Shown: piece by piece, positions 49,901 to 54,850 of the stretch
Numbering within the stretch: position 1 is the first letter of the stretch
Layout of the letters: each line of letters begins with the position of its first letter
Assembly (NCBI GenBank): GCA_008638375.1
Contig: CM018038.1
Span: 33,072,669-33,136,668, forward strand
DNA length: 64,000 nucleotides
From: Nyssa sinensis
Lineage: Eukaryota; Streptophyta; Magnoliopsida; Cornales; Nyssaceae
Reading direction: 5' to 3'
Notes under the pieces: generated by a model
Told to the model about the DNA's origin: nothing
Seen by the model: only the letters and a program-made list of their open reading frames with translations
Database searches by the model: none
Program-made: the position numbers and the translations under genes

Positions 49901-51661
49901 GTCAACTCAAAAAGCATTCTATCAAACCACTTCCATTCATACTATGAAGCTCATACCACCTTCAAACAGCCACCATGGGAAAAAAATGATTGTATCTTTG
50001 ATGATAATTACAAGTGAAAAGTGATATGATAGTTTTTCTTGTTCTAATTTTTTTCCTTGTTAAGTAAGACAAACACACCCACTTTGTCCCATTTGGGACT
50101 CAAACCCTCAACCTCCTCTTTGGGAGGTGCAGGACATACTGCTCAAGCCAACTCTTGGCGATTTGATGGACTTATTTCCCACATGAAAATGCTCCTTGGG
50201 GCCGCCCCAAGAACCAAAAACAAACAGTACCAAATCAAGTAAAAATTTGAGAAAAACAGATCTGCACAGAACTAGAACGTACTTCAAAATTGTGGGGCTA
50301 TGGCCTTCAAATGGCTTCAACCCCTTGAACCAGAACAAGAATTAGGACACCCAACCACACCATGTAGTATAGTTCTGAACTTTCTCATGCTATCCATACA
50401 ATACCGATATTTTAAAGTAGAAAGATCAAATGGAAAAATAGGGAAGAGAGGTGTACTAAAAACTTACAAAATTACCCTTATTATATTATACTACTTAAGA
50501 AGAAGAAGAAGAGGAAGAAGAAGAAGAAGAGAGACATACTAAACAATTACAAAATTTCCCTTATTATATTATACTACTTTTAATGATTTGCTTTTGTCAG
50601 GAGGTTATTTATTCAATTATCTATTCAACCTCCTTGCATTTAATTTCAAAACGAAAGAGAGTTGCATTAAAATAGCAAATTTTTTTTCTTAGAAAAAATT
50701 GAAGTTTTTAACATATTTATTGTTTACTGAATTATGTAAAATCTATTACTTGATATGAGTAGTCAATGGCATTGTTAGCTATATTTTTAGTCTCTCTCTC
50801 TCTCTATATCAGTTAGGCATCAGCTGGTATCTGTGTGAGCAATGCATATCATAATACATCAAGGTCATCATATACTTAACACCTCCAAAGCATTACCTTT
50901 TATTTAATATATATTAGAGTATTAGTAATTGTGGTTAGATGCTGCTGATGTGTCTTGGTATTGGTTGGTAGCCTGAGCCATATAGAATCCTACTGCATAA
51001 GATTGGGTTGCATTGAATAGGTAGTCCACTAACCAATCTTAGTGCGCACATTGTACAACTTGCTTCCACCTCTCAACCCCCCCCCCCCCCCCCCCCCCCA
51101 AAAAAAAATAAATAAATAAATAAAAAATAAAAGACAAGTGTATCTATGCTTATACTGACCGTATTCTGAAATTGTTAATGTATCCTCAGCATATTGGTTC
51201 TGCGGCAAACTCTTCTCAGTGAGAAGTTGGTTACCAGCCCTGTAGACATGGAGAATATAGTATCCCAATGTGTTAAACGGCTCTCTGAGCTCTTGGATAG
51301 TGTAGAAGATGTGGGTATATCAGAGATTGTTGAAACAATGAATGGGTTCTCAGAAGGTAATGATGTTAAGAAGCTTCGAGCAAGGAAAGAGGTTATGGCA
51401 AACATGTTGGCAAAGAGCTTGCGAGCTGGGGATGCAATATTCACACGGGTTTCCCGCACTGTTTACCTGGCAGCGAGGGGGGTTGTGCTTGGTGGGAGTG
51501 GAATCAAGGGTAGGGAATTAACAGAGATGGCACTCAGGCGTGTGGGGGCAGCTCTTCTTACTGAGAAAGTGGTGGAGGCTGCAGAAGTGCTGGTTGTGGT
51601 GGCAACGGTGTCCAGCCGTGTTCATGGACCATGGTATGACCAAGTGATTAAGAATATCTAA
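9559..51661 (+). CDS. TCP11-like protein gene, 11 exons over 42 kb
   Basis: Exons: 9559-9750, 26843-26967, 28860-29304, 29459-29574, 36475-37255, 37353-37814, 38015-38203, 38318-38544, 46078-46405, 46525-46708, 51190-51661. All introns are GT-AG. The predicted product is about 1,173 residues, the usual size of plant T-complex protein 11 (Pfam PF05794) proteins. The N-terminus is S/P-rich and basic. Residues about 65-290 are highly charged and helical with [24 protein letters not shown] and [18 protein letters not shown]. The C-terminal half holds [25 protein letters not shown] and [12 protein letters not shown], the conserved family blocks. Plant members have no settled function; animal TCP11 is linked to sperm function. 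Exon 8 carries an apparent one-base deletion, so as written the product stops after about 785 residues. The family call is firm; whether the allele works is open. Confidence 0.88.
9751..10134. other. Start of intron 1, no gene seen
   Basis: It contains a (CT)n tract at the donor and CA/TA repeats to about 9800, then unassigned sequence. An open frame here is only read-through from exon 1. Confidence 0.55.
10135..10502. mobile_element. Foldback MITE in intron 1
   Basis: The left end GTGTTTGGATTGAAGGAG and purine-rich GAAGGAAAGGAG are mirrored by the pyrimidine-rich right end CTCCTCTCC to CTTATACAAACAAAC. The middle also has GGAG/CTCC runs that could pair. It is noncoding. The superfamily is not clear. 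Confidence 0.5.
10506..10811 (+). repeat. Left LTR (partial) of intron 1 gypsy
   Basis: The GGGAAACACTA, GAGTTTCTTG, ACTGTTGTATCTCT and TTGGGCTGTTT words are shared in order with 26335-26602. It ends CATCA, directly before the primer-binding site TGGTATGAGAGCC (10816-10828), which matches the initiator tRNA-Met type with one change. Confidence 0.75.
10849..11367 (+). pseudogene. Gypsy gag fragment
   Basis: Reading across frames gives a Q/E-rich start ([18 protein letters not shown]) and later [20 protein letters not shown] with [19 protein letters not shown], typical of plant gypsy capsid proteins. Stops and shifts break it, and the frame ends in a 19-base C run at 11368-11386. The protein would have packaged element RNA. 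Confidence 0.7.
11387..13328. other. Unassigned repeat DNA inside intron 1
   Basis: It is mostly AT-rich. Around 11930-11975 the words TTTTTATGTGCTTCGGCCC and GACGTCCATGCCTC recall the ends of plant LTR retrotransposons, and 12480-12660 has repeated TCGA/TCGACTG words. No clean LTR pair or coding domain is visible. Confidence 0.4.
12702..13068. mobile_element. MITE-like repeat with GACACG motifs
   Basis: The left end CTATGAAGCACGGACACT has GTGTCACGTGTCC and GACACGTGTCGGACAC close by. The right end, read in complement, is CATAGGCTAAGAAACACGG with further GACACG copies. Such ACACG-rich noncoding elements are common in eudicots and often Mutator-derived; the class here is inferred. Confidence 0.5.
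13400..15735 (+). pseudogene. LINE 1 ORF1 (gag-like) relic
   Basis: Pieces such as [16 protein letters not shown] then [13 protein letters not shown] resemble plant L1 ORF1 proteins, which bind element RNA. The later part is G- and E-rich and interrupted by stops. No single frame is open over the whole length, and the zinc knuckle is not clearly visible. Confidence 0.5.
15756..21240 (+). pseudogene. LINE 1 ORF2 relic: endonuclease and RT
   Basis: It starts [19 protein letters not shown] with VCIQETKV, the endonuclease start, and continues with [17 protein letters not shown] and [16 protein letters not shown] up to the solo LTR. After it come [22 protein letters not shown], then a gap and [32 protein letters not shown] and [21 protein letters not shown] motifs between about 19550 and 19565 are deleted. 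The catalytic FADD is FADN at 19859-19870. The enzyme is dead. Confidence 0.85.
16289..18946 (+). mobile_element. Solo LTR, 2,658 bp, inside LINE 1
   Basis: It starts TGTCACGACCC and ends GATATTACA, and is flanked on both sides by GGTTC (16284-16288 and 18947-18951), a 5-bp target duplication. The LINE endonuclease frame stops at one edge and resumes at the other. Length and the TGTCACGACCC start suggest a chromovirus (Tekay/Del-like) LTR, which is an inference. No coding region is inside; short open frames and a (TA)n tract at 18270-18330 mean nothing. Confidence 0.88.
21411..22085. other. AT-rich unassigned stretch in intron 1
   Basis: This is the right-hand continuation of the DNA that LINE 1 split at 13339. 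It is AT- and CTT-rich, with no coding motif recognised. Confidence 0.45.
22086..23760 (+). pseudogene. Gypsy gag-end, protease and RT fragment
   Basis: [14 protein letters not shown] (about 22708) is the degenerate protease active-site region. [20 protein letters not shown] and [20 protein letters not shown] follow. RT motifs are [42 protein letters not shown] and [12 protein letters not shown], with FDD at 23737-23745. The normal protease DSG is DGC here, and several frameshifts break the frame. The frame stops where LINE 2 begins. Confidence 0.82.
23763..26147 (+). mobile_element. L1-type LINE 2, 5'-truncated, intron 1
   Basis: It begins inside RT with [20 protein letters not shown] and [12 protein letters not shown], then [20 protein letters not shown] and HLQFAEDT. 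After that come [57 protein letters not shown] and [20 protein letters not shown]. It ends in a poly(A) tail at 26137-26147. The catalytic FADD is FAED at 24189-24200. 5' truncation is usual for LINE insertions. It sits within gypsy RT sequence. I did not find a convincing target duplication. Confidence 0.82.
26181..26602 (+). repeat. Right LTR of intron 1 gypsy
   Basis: Its 3' two-thirds match 10506-10811 in order and it ends GCTGCATCA. The start at TGTTATAGCT is chosen by the TG rule. The upstream words KRKFGPN near 26150 could be the pol end. Exon 2 begins 240 bp later. Confidence 0.6.
26843..26967 (+). CDS. TCP11-like exon 2
   Basis: It encodes residues 65-105 with [18 protein letters not shown] and [16 protein letters not shown], a conserved plant family block. 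It joins exon 1 after a 17-kb intron and exon 3 through a split arginine codon. Confidence 0.9.
27009..28120 (+). mobile_element. Non-autonomous LTR retrotransposon, intron 2
   Basis: A 308-bp right LTR (27813-28120) runs TGATGGGGATC to TTCTACATCA. The left LTR (27009 to about 27171) matches its first 160 bases and then breaks off. Both ends are flanked by AAAAG (27004-27008 and 28121-28125). A purine tract CAGGGAGAAA precedes the right LTR. The 640-bp inside has only short open frames with no recognised domain, and the primer-binding site has been lost with the left LTR end. It needs another element's enzymes to have moved. Confidence 0.85.
28126..28859. other. Rest of intron 2, no gene seen
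   Basis: This is AT-rich intronic sequence with no repeat structure that I could define. It ends at the acceptor CAAAG before exon 3. Confidence 0.5.
28860..29304 (+). CDS. TCP11-like exon 3
   Basis: It encodes residues 106-254, almost entirely charged helix rich in K, R, E and A ([35 protein letters not shown]), predicted coiled coil. The donor is GTGTGT after the AGG codon at 29302-29304, and the frame stays phase 0. Confidence 0.92.
29459..29574 (+). CDS. TCP11-like exon 4
   Basis: It encodes residues 255-292, [18 protein letters not shown] to FLSRKLA, continuing the basic helix of exon 3. It ends with a split arginine codon before GTAAAA. Confidence 0.9.
29575..30368. other. Start of intron 4, no gene seen
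   Basis: It contains T-rich tracts (29628-29645 and 29829-29845) and unassigned sequence. No coding or terminal-repeat structure is visible. Confidence 0.5.
30369..31260. repeat. GC-richer block, possible solo LTR, intron 4
   Basis: It differs sharply in composition from its AT-rich surroundings, with CCTCGG repeated about 30990-31215 and CTATTTATAGGC at 30590. It begins TGTAAGTGAGG and ends near CTCCGCACTTA. A TATTTATAGG box followed by a long leader is common in gypsy LTRs. No target duplication or coding domain is seen, so the class is uncertain. Confidence 0.35.
31380..31850. repeat. Pyrimidine-rich low-complexity block
   Basis: Positions 31610-31745 are CT- and CCCT-rich, producing long open frames on both strands with biased composition. 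I do not regard them as genes. Confidence 0.5.
32029..33245 (+). repeat. Copia (SIRE-like) LTR, intron 4
   Basis: It starts TGTTAGGATTACG and contains repeated GTTCGAACGACC words (32360-32520). It ends with ACCAATTCACTCCCCC, a 21-base C run (33197-33217) and TCTAGG, then a degraded primer site ATACTAGAGCC. The 3' end layout matches the LTRs at 53760-54846 and, in complement, 58611-60167. No gag-pol follows, so it is probably solo or truncated. Confidence 0.55.
33269..33785. repeat. Three tandem 172-bp units, intron 4
   Basis: Units start with ATGGTGGTG at 33269, 33443 and 33614. Each has GAGAAGTGAGAGA, TTTAGAGATGG, AGTAGCAGAAAATGGGATGA and a GGTGAGAGATGA end. The unit is purine-rich on the + strand. 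Confidence 0.88.
33786..34526. other. Intron 4 spacer, no gene seen
   Basis: Unassigned AT-rich sequence lies between the two tandem arrays. Confidence 0.5.
34527..34953. repeat. Three tandem 144-bp units, intron 4
   Basis: Units start with GAATCC at 34527, 34671 and 34815. They share AGAAAGAAATGGAGAGAAAG, CTATAGAAGAGTTTTACACT and ATCATTCATCCAATTTTAAT almost without change. This points to recent duplication or ongoing homogenisation. Confidence 0.92.
34954..36474. other. End of intron 4, no gene seen
   Basis: AT-rich sequence with a T run directly followed by 19 G at 35944-35962, and a pyrimidine-rich tract before the exon 5 acceptor TTTTCAG. No element was identified. Confidence 0.5.
36475..37255 (+). 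CDS. TCP11-like exon 5
   Basis: It encodes residues 293-553. The start [17 protein letters not shown] and [17 protein letters not shown] are conserved in plant family members, followed by LLDRFESRI and a region with [20 protein letters not shown]. It is the longest exon. It lies between the 6.9-kb intron 4 and the 97-bp intron 5. Confidence 0.92.
37353..37814 (+). CDS. TCP11-like exon 6
   Basis: It encodes residues 554-707. After [15 protein letters not shown] the sequence becomes serine-rich and low in conservation, probably a disordered linker. The donor at 37815 (AAG|GTTATT) is weak but keeps frame with exon 7; reading on instead meets TAA at 37824. Confidence 0.85.
37885..37921. repeat. 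(TA)n microsatellite in intron 6
   Basis: About 18 TA units sit in the 200-bp intron 6, followed by a short GT tract. Length variation here would be intronic only. Confidence 0.9.
38015..38203 (+). CDS. TCP11-like exon 7
   Basis: It encodes residues 708-770, [18 protein letters not shown] to IDIDILSQ, a well-conserved family block. The acceptor is TTGTGCAG and the donor is CAG|GTGGTG. Confidence 0.92.
38318..38544 (+). pseudogene. TCP11-like exon 8 with one-base deletion
   Basis: The frame [13 protein letters not shown] from the exon start hits TAG at 38363-38365. One base over, [15 protein letters not shown] and [12 protein letters not shown], both conserved in the family, run open to the donor. 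The exon is 227 bp; adding one base near 38354-38359 in GAAAGA would make 228 bp and restore phase 0 at both ends. The lost base lies in an A run, so a sequencing or assembly error is as likely as a real mutation. Confidence 0.88.
38545..39261. other. Start of intron 8, no gene seen
   Basis: Unassigned sequence with a 16-base G run at 39083-39098. Confidence 0.5.
39262..39421 (+). repeat. Solo copia LTR relative, intron 8
   Basis: It starts TGTTAAGAGTGTTT and shares CTAAGGGTATTATTGTAT, GCAGAAG.AATT.ACGAA and TCTAAACCTTT in order with the LTR at 40972-41128. It has no adjoining internal region, so it is probably a solo or truncated LTR of the same family. Confidence 0.65.
39474..39721 (-). 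mobile_element. Complete 248-bp TRIM/SMART-type LTR element
   Basis: Two direct repeats of 72-73 bp (39474-39545 and 39649-39721) begin TGTGAA and end CTCTAACA or CTCTAATA on the + strand. AGGAA flanks both sides (39469-39473 and 39722-39726). On the minus strand the element reads LTR, then a tRNA-Met primer site TGATATCAGAGCAGG next to the upstream LTR, a spacer of about 100 bp, a purine tract GTGAGAGGGCA, then LTR. It encodes nothing. All structural hallmarks of an LTR retrotransposon fit in 248 bp. Confidence 0.88.
40102..40695. repeat. Local tandem duplication in intron 8
   Basis: Unit A (40102-40450) and unit B (40480-40695) share ATGTATATCATGAAATT, TTTTCACTA, TTGTACATTGTCT and AGGGTTTGAATAAT in order. 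Unit A is longer because a SINE splits it at 40168-40280. A weaker third copy may lie at 40850-40950. Confidence 0.75.
40168..40280 (-). mobile_element. tRNA-derived SINE, intron 8
   Basis: On the minus strand an A-box-like TAACTTGGTTGGTA (40271-40258) precedes the B box GGTTCAAGTTC (40226-40216), ending in a short A/T-rich tail. The flanks GGTGCTCACTTTTCACTA (40150-40167) and GGTGCTCTCTTCTCACTA (40281-40298) are a target duplication with three changes. The missing insert in the paralogous unit B confirms the boundaries. Confidence 0.82.
40972..44186 (+). mobile_element. Ty1/copia retrotransposon, intron 8, decayed
   Basis: A short LTR (40972-41128, TGTTAGAGTG) is followed by the primer site TTGGTATCAGAGCAGG (41129-41144), gag remnants and a zinc-knuckle-like [12 protein letters not shown] (about 42275). 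Protease, integrase and RT relics follow. The RNase H and 3' LTR are missing after 44186. The copy is inactive. Confidence 0.85.
42475..44186 (+). pseudogene. Copia protease-integrase-RT relic
   Basis: [19 protein letters not shown] is the protease region (DSG changed to DFG). After it come the GAG-pre-integrase block [13 protein letters not shown] with [11 protein letters not shown], the integrase core [24 protein letters not shown] and [10 protein letters not shown], then VFGCVVFVH and [10 protein letters not shown] deletion near 43775 joins this to RT, with [30 protein letters not shown] and [11 protein letters not shown] (YVDD at 44056-44067). At least five stops interrupt it. Confidence 0.87.
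44500..45430 (-). pseudogene. Antisense LINE RT fragment, intron 8
   Basis: On the minus strand [20 protein letters not shown] and [14 protein letters not shown] match the region after RT in plant L1 elements (FP..YLGLPLG..., VVERL.RRLAGWK). The rest downstream is degraded and broken by stops. Both ends are lost. Confidence 0.55.
45431..46077. other. End of intron 8, no gene seen
   Basis: Unassigned AT-rich sequence up to the acceptor AATGCAG. Confidence 0.5.
46078..46405 (+). CDS. TCP11-like exon 9
   Basis: It encodes residues 847-955: [27 protein letters not shown] and [14 protein letters not shown], then a serine-rich part. These are core TCP11-family blocks. The exon ends one base into a codon. 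Confidence 0.92.
46525..46708 (+). CDS. TCP11-like exon 10
   Basis: It encodes residues 956-1016: [40 protein letters not shown] and [10 protein letters not shown]. It ends two bases into a codon before GTGAGT. Confidence 0.92.
46709..47189. other. Start of intron 10, no gene seen
   Basis: AT-rich sequence. No repeat or coding motif was recognised. Confidence 0.5.
47190..48065 (-). pseudogene. Antisense copia RT-RNase H fragment, intron 10
   Basis: Reading the minus strand from 48065: an RT-end block with [20 protein letters not shown] and [15 protein letters not shown], then [12 protein letters not shown] and [15 protein letters not shown]. The RNase H end [17 protein letters not shown] and VKSEDQLGNIFT follows. 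This is the standard 3' part of plant copia pol. Stops and frameshifts are frequent. No LTR was found beside it. Confidence 0.78.
48150..49150 (-). pseudogene. Antisense L1 LINE 3' end, intron 10
   Basis: [40 protein letters not shown] and neighbours match the C-terminal part of plant L1 ORF2. The 3' end on the minus strand, near 48160-48220, has the TACTTATCAAAAAATA type tail. It is 5'-truncated. Confidence 0.75.
49165..49240 (-). mobile_element. Second antisense L1 3' end fragment
   Basis: TTTTTTGGATAAGTAAATGC to AGTGCCAAAGGGGGCAC is the complement of a plant L1 3' end, similar in layout to 48155-48215. Only the tail region remains. Confidence 0.55.
49250..49560 (-). pseudogene. Antisense copia gag zinc-knuckle fragment
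   Basis: On the minus strand a G- and N-rich stretch ([22 protein letters not shown]) leads to CKYCG.EGH, a CCHC zinc knuckle typical of copia gag. The fragment is short and shifted between frames. Confidence 0.5.
49690..49800 (-). mobile_element. Antisense RTE LINE 3' end
   Basis: CAACTCAACAAAGCCTTATC and CCCAACTATTTGGGGTCGG form the complement of the conserved plant RTE 3' end. A sense version of the same end occurs near 52825-52870. Confidence 0.7.
50066..50160 (-). mobile_element. tRNA-derived SINE, intron 10
   Basis: On the minus strand the A box TGGCTTGAGCAGTA (50150-50137) and B box GGTTTGAGTCC (50106-50096) are correctly spaced, with GGAGGTTGAGG between, as in the SINE at 40168-40280. 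Both belong to the same family. The exact ends are not defined, since I see no clear target duplication. Confidence 0.7.
50161..51189. other. End of intron 10, no gene seen
   Basis: It has a GAA microsatellite at about 50501-50532, AT-rich sequence, and a 23-base C run followed by an A-rich (AAAT)n tract (51077-51133). The last coding exon begins 56 bp after this tract. Confidence 0.6.
51190..51661 (+). CDS. TCP11-like exon 11 and stop
   Basis: It encodes residues 1017-1173: [47 protein letters not shown] and [17 protein letters not shown], ending [11 protein letters not shown] and TAA. This is the normal family C-terminus, so the gene is complete at its 3' end. Confidence 0.93.
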
Positions 51662-51770
51662 TTTTTTTTCTCTAAAGAAAAGCAGCAACAAGAAAAAAAA
51701 AAGGAAAATCTGTATGATTCACATTTTCTTGTAAATAAAGATTTCTATGTTTGATCTGTTAGTTAATGTG
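51662..51770 (+). terminator. 3' UTR with polyadenylation signal
   Basis: AATAAA at 51734-51739 lies 73 bp after the stop, with TTGTA and T-rich sequence around it, fitting a plant poly(A) signal. No other close signal is stronger. Confidence 0.65.
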
Positions 51771-52029
51771 CAGTTGCACAGATGTATTATGTGTGCAAAG
51801 AGAGGATATTCTCATAAAAGGCGTGTTAGTCCTCCCCTAGTAGTATCATGGAGGCGTAAATTATGTGAAGAAGTAAATAGTTCATCTTTTGTTTTTATTC
51901 TTATTTTTTACCTTTTACTCTGGTCTTATTTGGATTTCGAGAATAGTCCTCCTCATTCAATCTCTCAACTAGATATCAAAATTTGTGAAGAAATTTTTAC
52001 AAGTAAAAAGGGAAGTCAGCATGCCCTTA
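51771..52029. other. Intergenic stretch after the gene
   Basis: No gene recognised. An open frame here lacks any protein-like pattern. Confidence 0.45.
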
Positions 52030-52870
52030 GCTAGCTGCTTTGGTCATGGCAGGCACTTTGATTGACTAGGCATGTATAGGATAACGTTTCATGGTGTATG
52101 TTTTTTTGTTGATGATATTGTCTTAATTGATGAAACTAAAAGATGAATAAATGATAAATTAGAGATTTGGAGAGAAGTTTTAGAATCGAAATGGTTCAAA
52201 ATAAGTCGGATAAAAATTGAAAATCAAGAGTTAATAAGAAGTGAAAATTTTCGTCATCTAGGTTCTCGTATTCTCAAGATGGAGAAATTGGAGATGATGT
52301 TACTCATAGAATTAAAGCAGTATGGGTTAAGTGGAGAAGTGCATCAAGAGTATATATGTGATCTGTTTATACCTTCAAAATTGAAAGGTAAATTTTATAG
52401 AAGAGTTATTAGGCCAGCCATGTTGTATGGAACAGAATGCTATTAGGAAATAATGTGTTAATAAGATGAGCGTAGCCGAAATGAGAATGTTAAGATGAAT
52501 GAGTGGTAAATTTTATAAGAAATTATAGAATTAGGAATGGACATATTCGTGAGATAGTATGAGTAGTACCTATAGGAGATACGATGAAAGAACATCGACT
52601 AAAATGGTATGATCATGTAAAACAAGAACTAATAAATGTACCAATAAGAAATAGCGACATGATTAATATTGGAGATCATGTTAGGGGTGAGGGCAGCCAA
52701 AATTAATTTTAGTAGAAATAGTTTTAAAAAAATGATAATGGGTAGCTTAAAAAAATATGTTAATGGGTAGCTTAGCGGAAAAAATGACCTTAAAAAAGAA
52801 AAGAAAAGTGAGATATGATTGATGTTGCCGATCCTAAATAATTGAGATAAGGTTTTGTTGAGTTGAGTTG
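52030..52870 (+). pseudogene. RTE-type LINE RT fragment
   Basis: FFVDDIVLIDETK, KLEIWREVLESKWFKIS, then RSENFRHLGS, IGDDVTHRIKAVWVKWRSAS, KLKGKFYRRVIRPAMLYGTE and later TMKEHRLKWY are typical of plant RTE elements after the RT active site. Many stops and shifts break it. The 3' end has CCTAAATAATTGAGATAAGG and a TTGAGTTGAGTTG tail. Confidence 0.82.
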
Positions 52871-53346
52871 ATTTGTTGAAAAAAAATGCTTTTGGGTTTT
52901 CTTTTTTGTTTTCATTTCTTGCAAACATTTTACAAATTTTAGTTAAAAACTTAAAAATGAAAAAAAACTAAGAGAATGAGATTGAACTATTGATTTCTAT
53001 AAACTATAAAATTTTCACGATTTGTCACTTTTTATAATACTTATACAAAATTCTCAAATTTTCTTTTAACTCCGCTGCAATAGAATATATTAGGATTCAG
53101 AGTTGTAAGTGCTGTGTAATGGCATATTCCGTGTGACAACATGTCTTGTACGTGCTGTCTAATTCTATGTTGCCTTGTGACTGGATATCATTGAAGATGA
53201 AGTGAAGCTCAATAGCTTTAGCTTTGATAGGTTTGAATGGTAAGTGGATTTATAAGACATACGACTTGAGTTGGATTGCACACACTAAAATTATTTTCAA
53301 AATATGTAAGTGTTTTTTCAAACTTGACTTTGTTTTATGTTCGCTA

Positions 53347-53688
53347 ATGTTATGTTTGGTTTAGATTATTTTGGCATCACTAAAAGTGATTAAATCAGTT
53401 TTATTTTGAATATTTTAGTTTGGTTAACGGAGTAAAAATAATTATTTTATAATTGATTAATATATAAAAATAATTAAATATTAATTAGGTCTCTTATTGA
53501 TTATTTTTTAAACGACTTCATAATTATAGATAAGAATTTGAAATTAAAAAAAAAAAATCACTTTTCTTATATGCAATATAACCAAACATGATTTTTTATC
53601 TAATAATTTTAGTATTAATCAATTATATAATAATTATTTATGTAATAATCAAAATTAGTTTAAAAATCTAAACTAAATGTAACCTAAG
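53347..53688. mobile_element. AT-rich MITE-like element
   Basis: The left end GTTATGTTTGGTTTAGATT mirrors the right end, whose complement reads GGTTACATTTAGTTTAGATT. The inside is AT-rich and noncoding with ATAACCAAACATG at 53578. The superfamily is unclear. Confidence 0.5.
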
Positions 53689-53759
53689 TGTCAAAATGGT
53701 TTTAAATTTAAATATTATAAACTGTCAAGTTTGTTTGAACGAGGGGTTGTTTCATTCAA

Positions 53760-54846
53760 AAAGGTATATTGGCGATGCCTAATTTTAACTCTAGAAGCTT
53801 TTGATTGATGTTGTGGGATACTGGTTCGAAGTTCGAACATGCATTAAAAAATATGGTTTTTAGAAGTCTAGTATGTCTTATTTAAAACAATTTGATATGT
53901 AGTTCAAACAAAGGTTGTTACACAACAAACTTGGTTCGAATGAAGCCTAACTTGATTCGAACGAGCTATGCATAAAATGTGGCTCGAACTAGGGTTTTTG
54001 GTAGTTCAAATGATGGGTTTTAATTGAACAAATTTTGACAAAACAATGGACCTCATTCGATGTTGTTTGATAGGTTGTTTGAATGAGATGTGACTTCGTT
54101 CGAACAACTCTTGTTCAAATGAATCATTAGTTAGTACGAATGGGAATTGTGACAGAGTCCCATTTGACCTAATTTTCAATTCCAATATATAGGGGGACTT
54201 AACATATTGTTTACATAGGCTTTGGCACGATTTTCATACTTTTTTTTTTGTAGTTTTCTAAGTGAGATAAAAAATCAAACCCCTTGATTCACACAGAAAA
54301 CACATTCCTTGATGATCATCAACTTGACTTCCATCTTCTATATTTGATAGTTCTAGCGCAAATGTTTCTGGCTATAGCGATTGGTGAGATCGAGGCTCGT
54401 GAATTTTTTGAGTTGTGACAATGTTCAAGGATTCAATGTTGTAGTTTTTAAGAAGAGCTTGCGGATTTAAGTAGAAGAAGTCTAAGATTGACATCATTAA
54501 AGCTTGAGGAGTCGAGTCGTCGTATAAGTTGAGTCAAGTCTGTACTTATTCTTTTCAAAGTAGATTCGTGCAGATCTACACTAGGTCCCGTGATTTTTTC
54601 TTTTTGGGTTTTTCATGTAAAAAATATTGGTATTTTATTTGTGTAATTGATTATTTATTTTGATTTATTATTCACAAATTGAGATTGCACACACTTAACA
54701 TTAAAATACTTGCACTAATTAGCTTGAACCAATTTAAACAAATAGAGCCTAAATTTTTTGTTAATCCATGAAGAATCGTCTTAGTCGACCTATTCACCCA
54801 TTTTAGATCAAGTAGCAGTGTCTAGATTAGCATATTAACTCTTTCA
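53760..54846 (+). repeat. 5' LTR of SIRE-like copia element
   Basis: It ends near CTCTTTCA at 54846, four bases before the primer site GGTATCAGAGCAGG (54851-54864). It carries repeated TTCGAACGA/TTCGAATGA words (53830-54150) and a 3' part ending GACCTATTCACCC, like the LTR in intron 4. The left limit is approximate. Confidence 0.6.
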
Positions 54847-54850
54847 AAGA

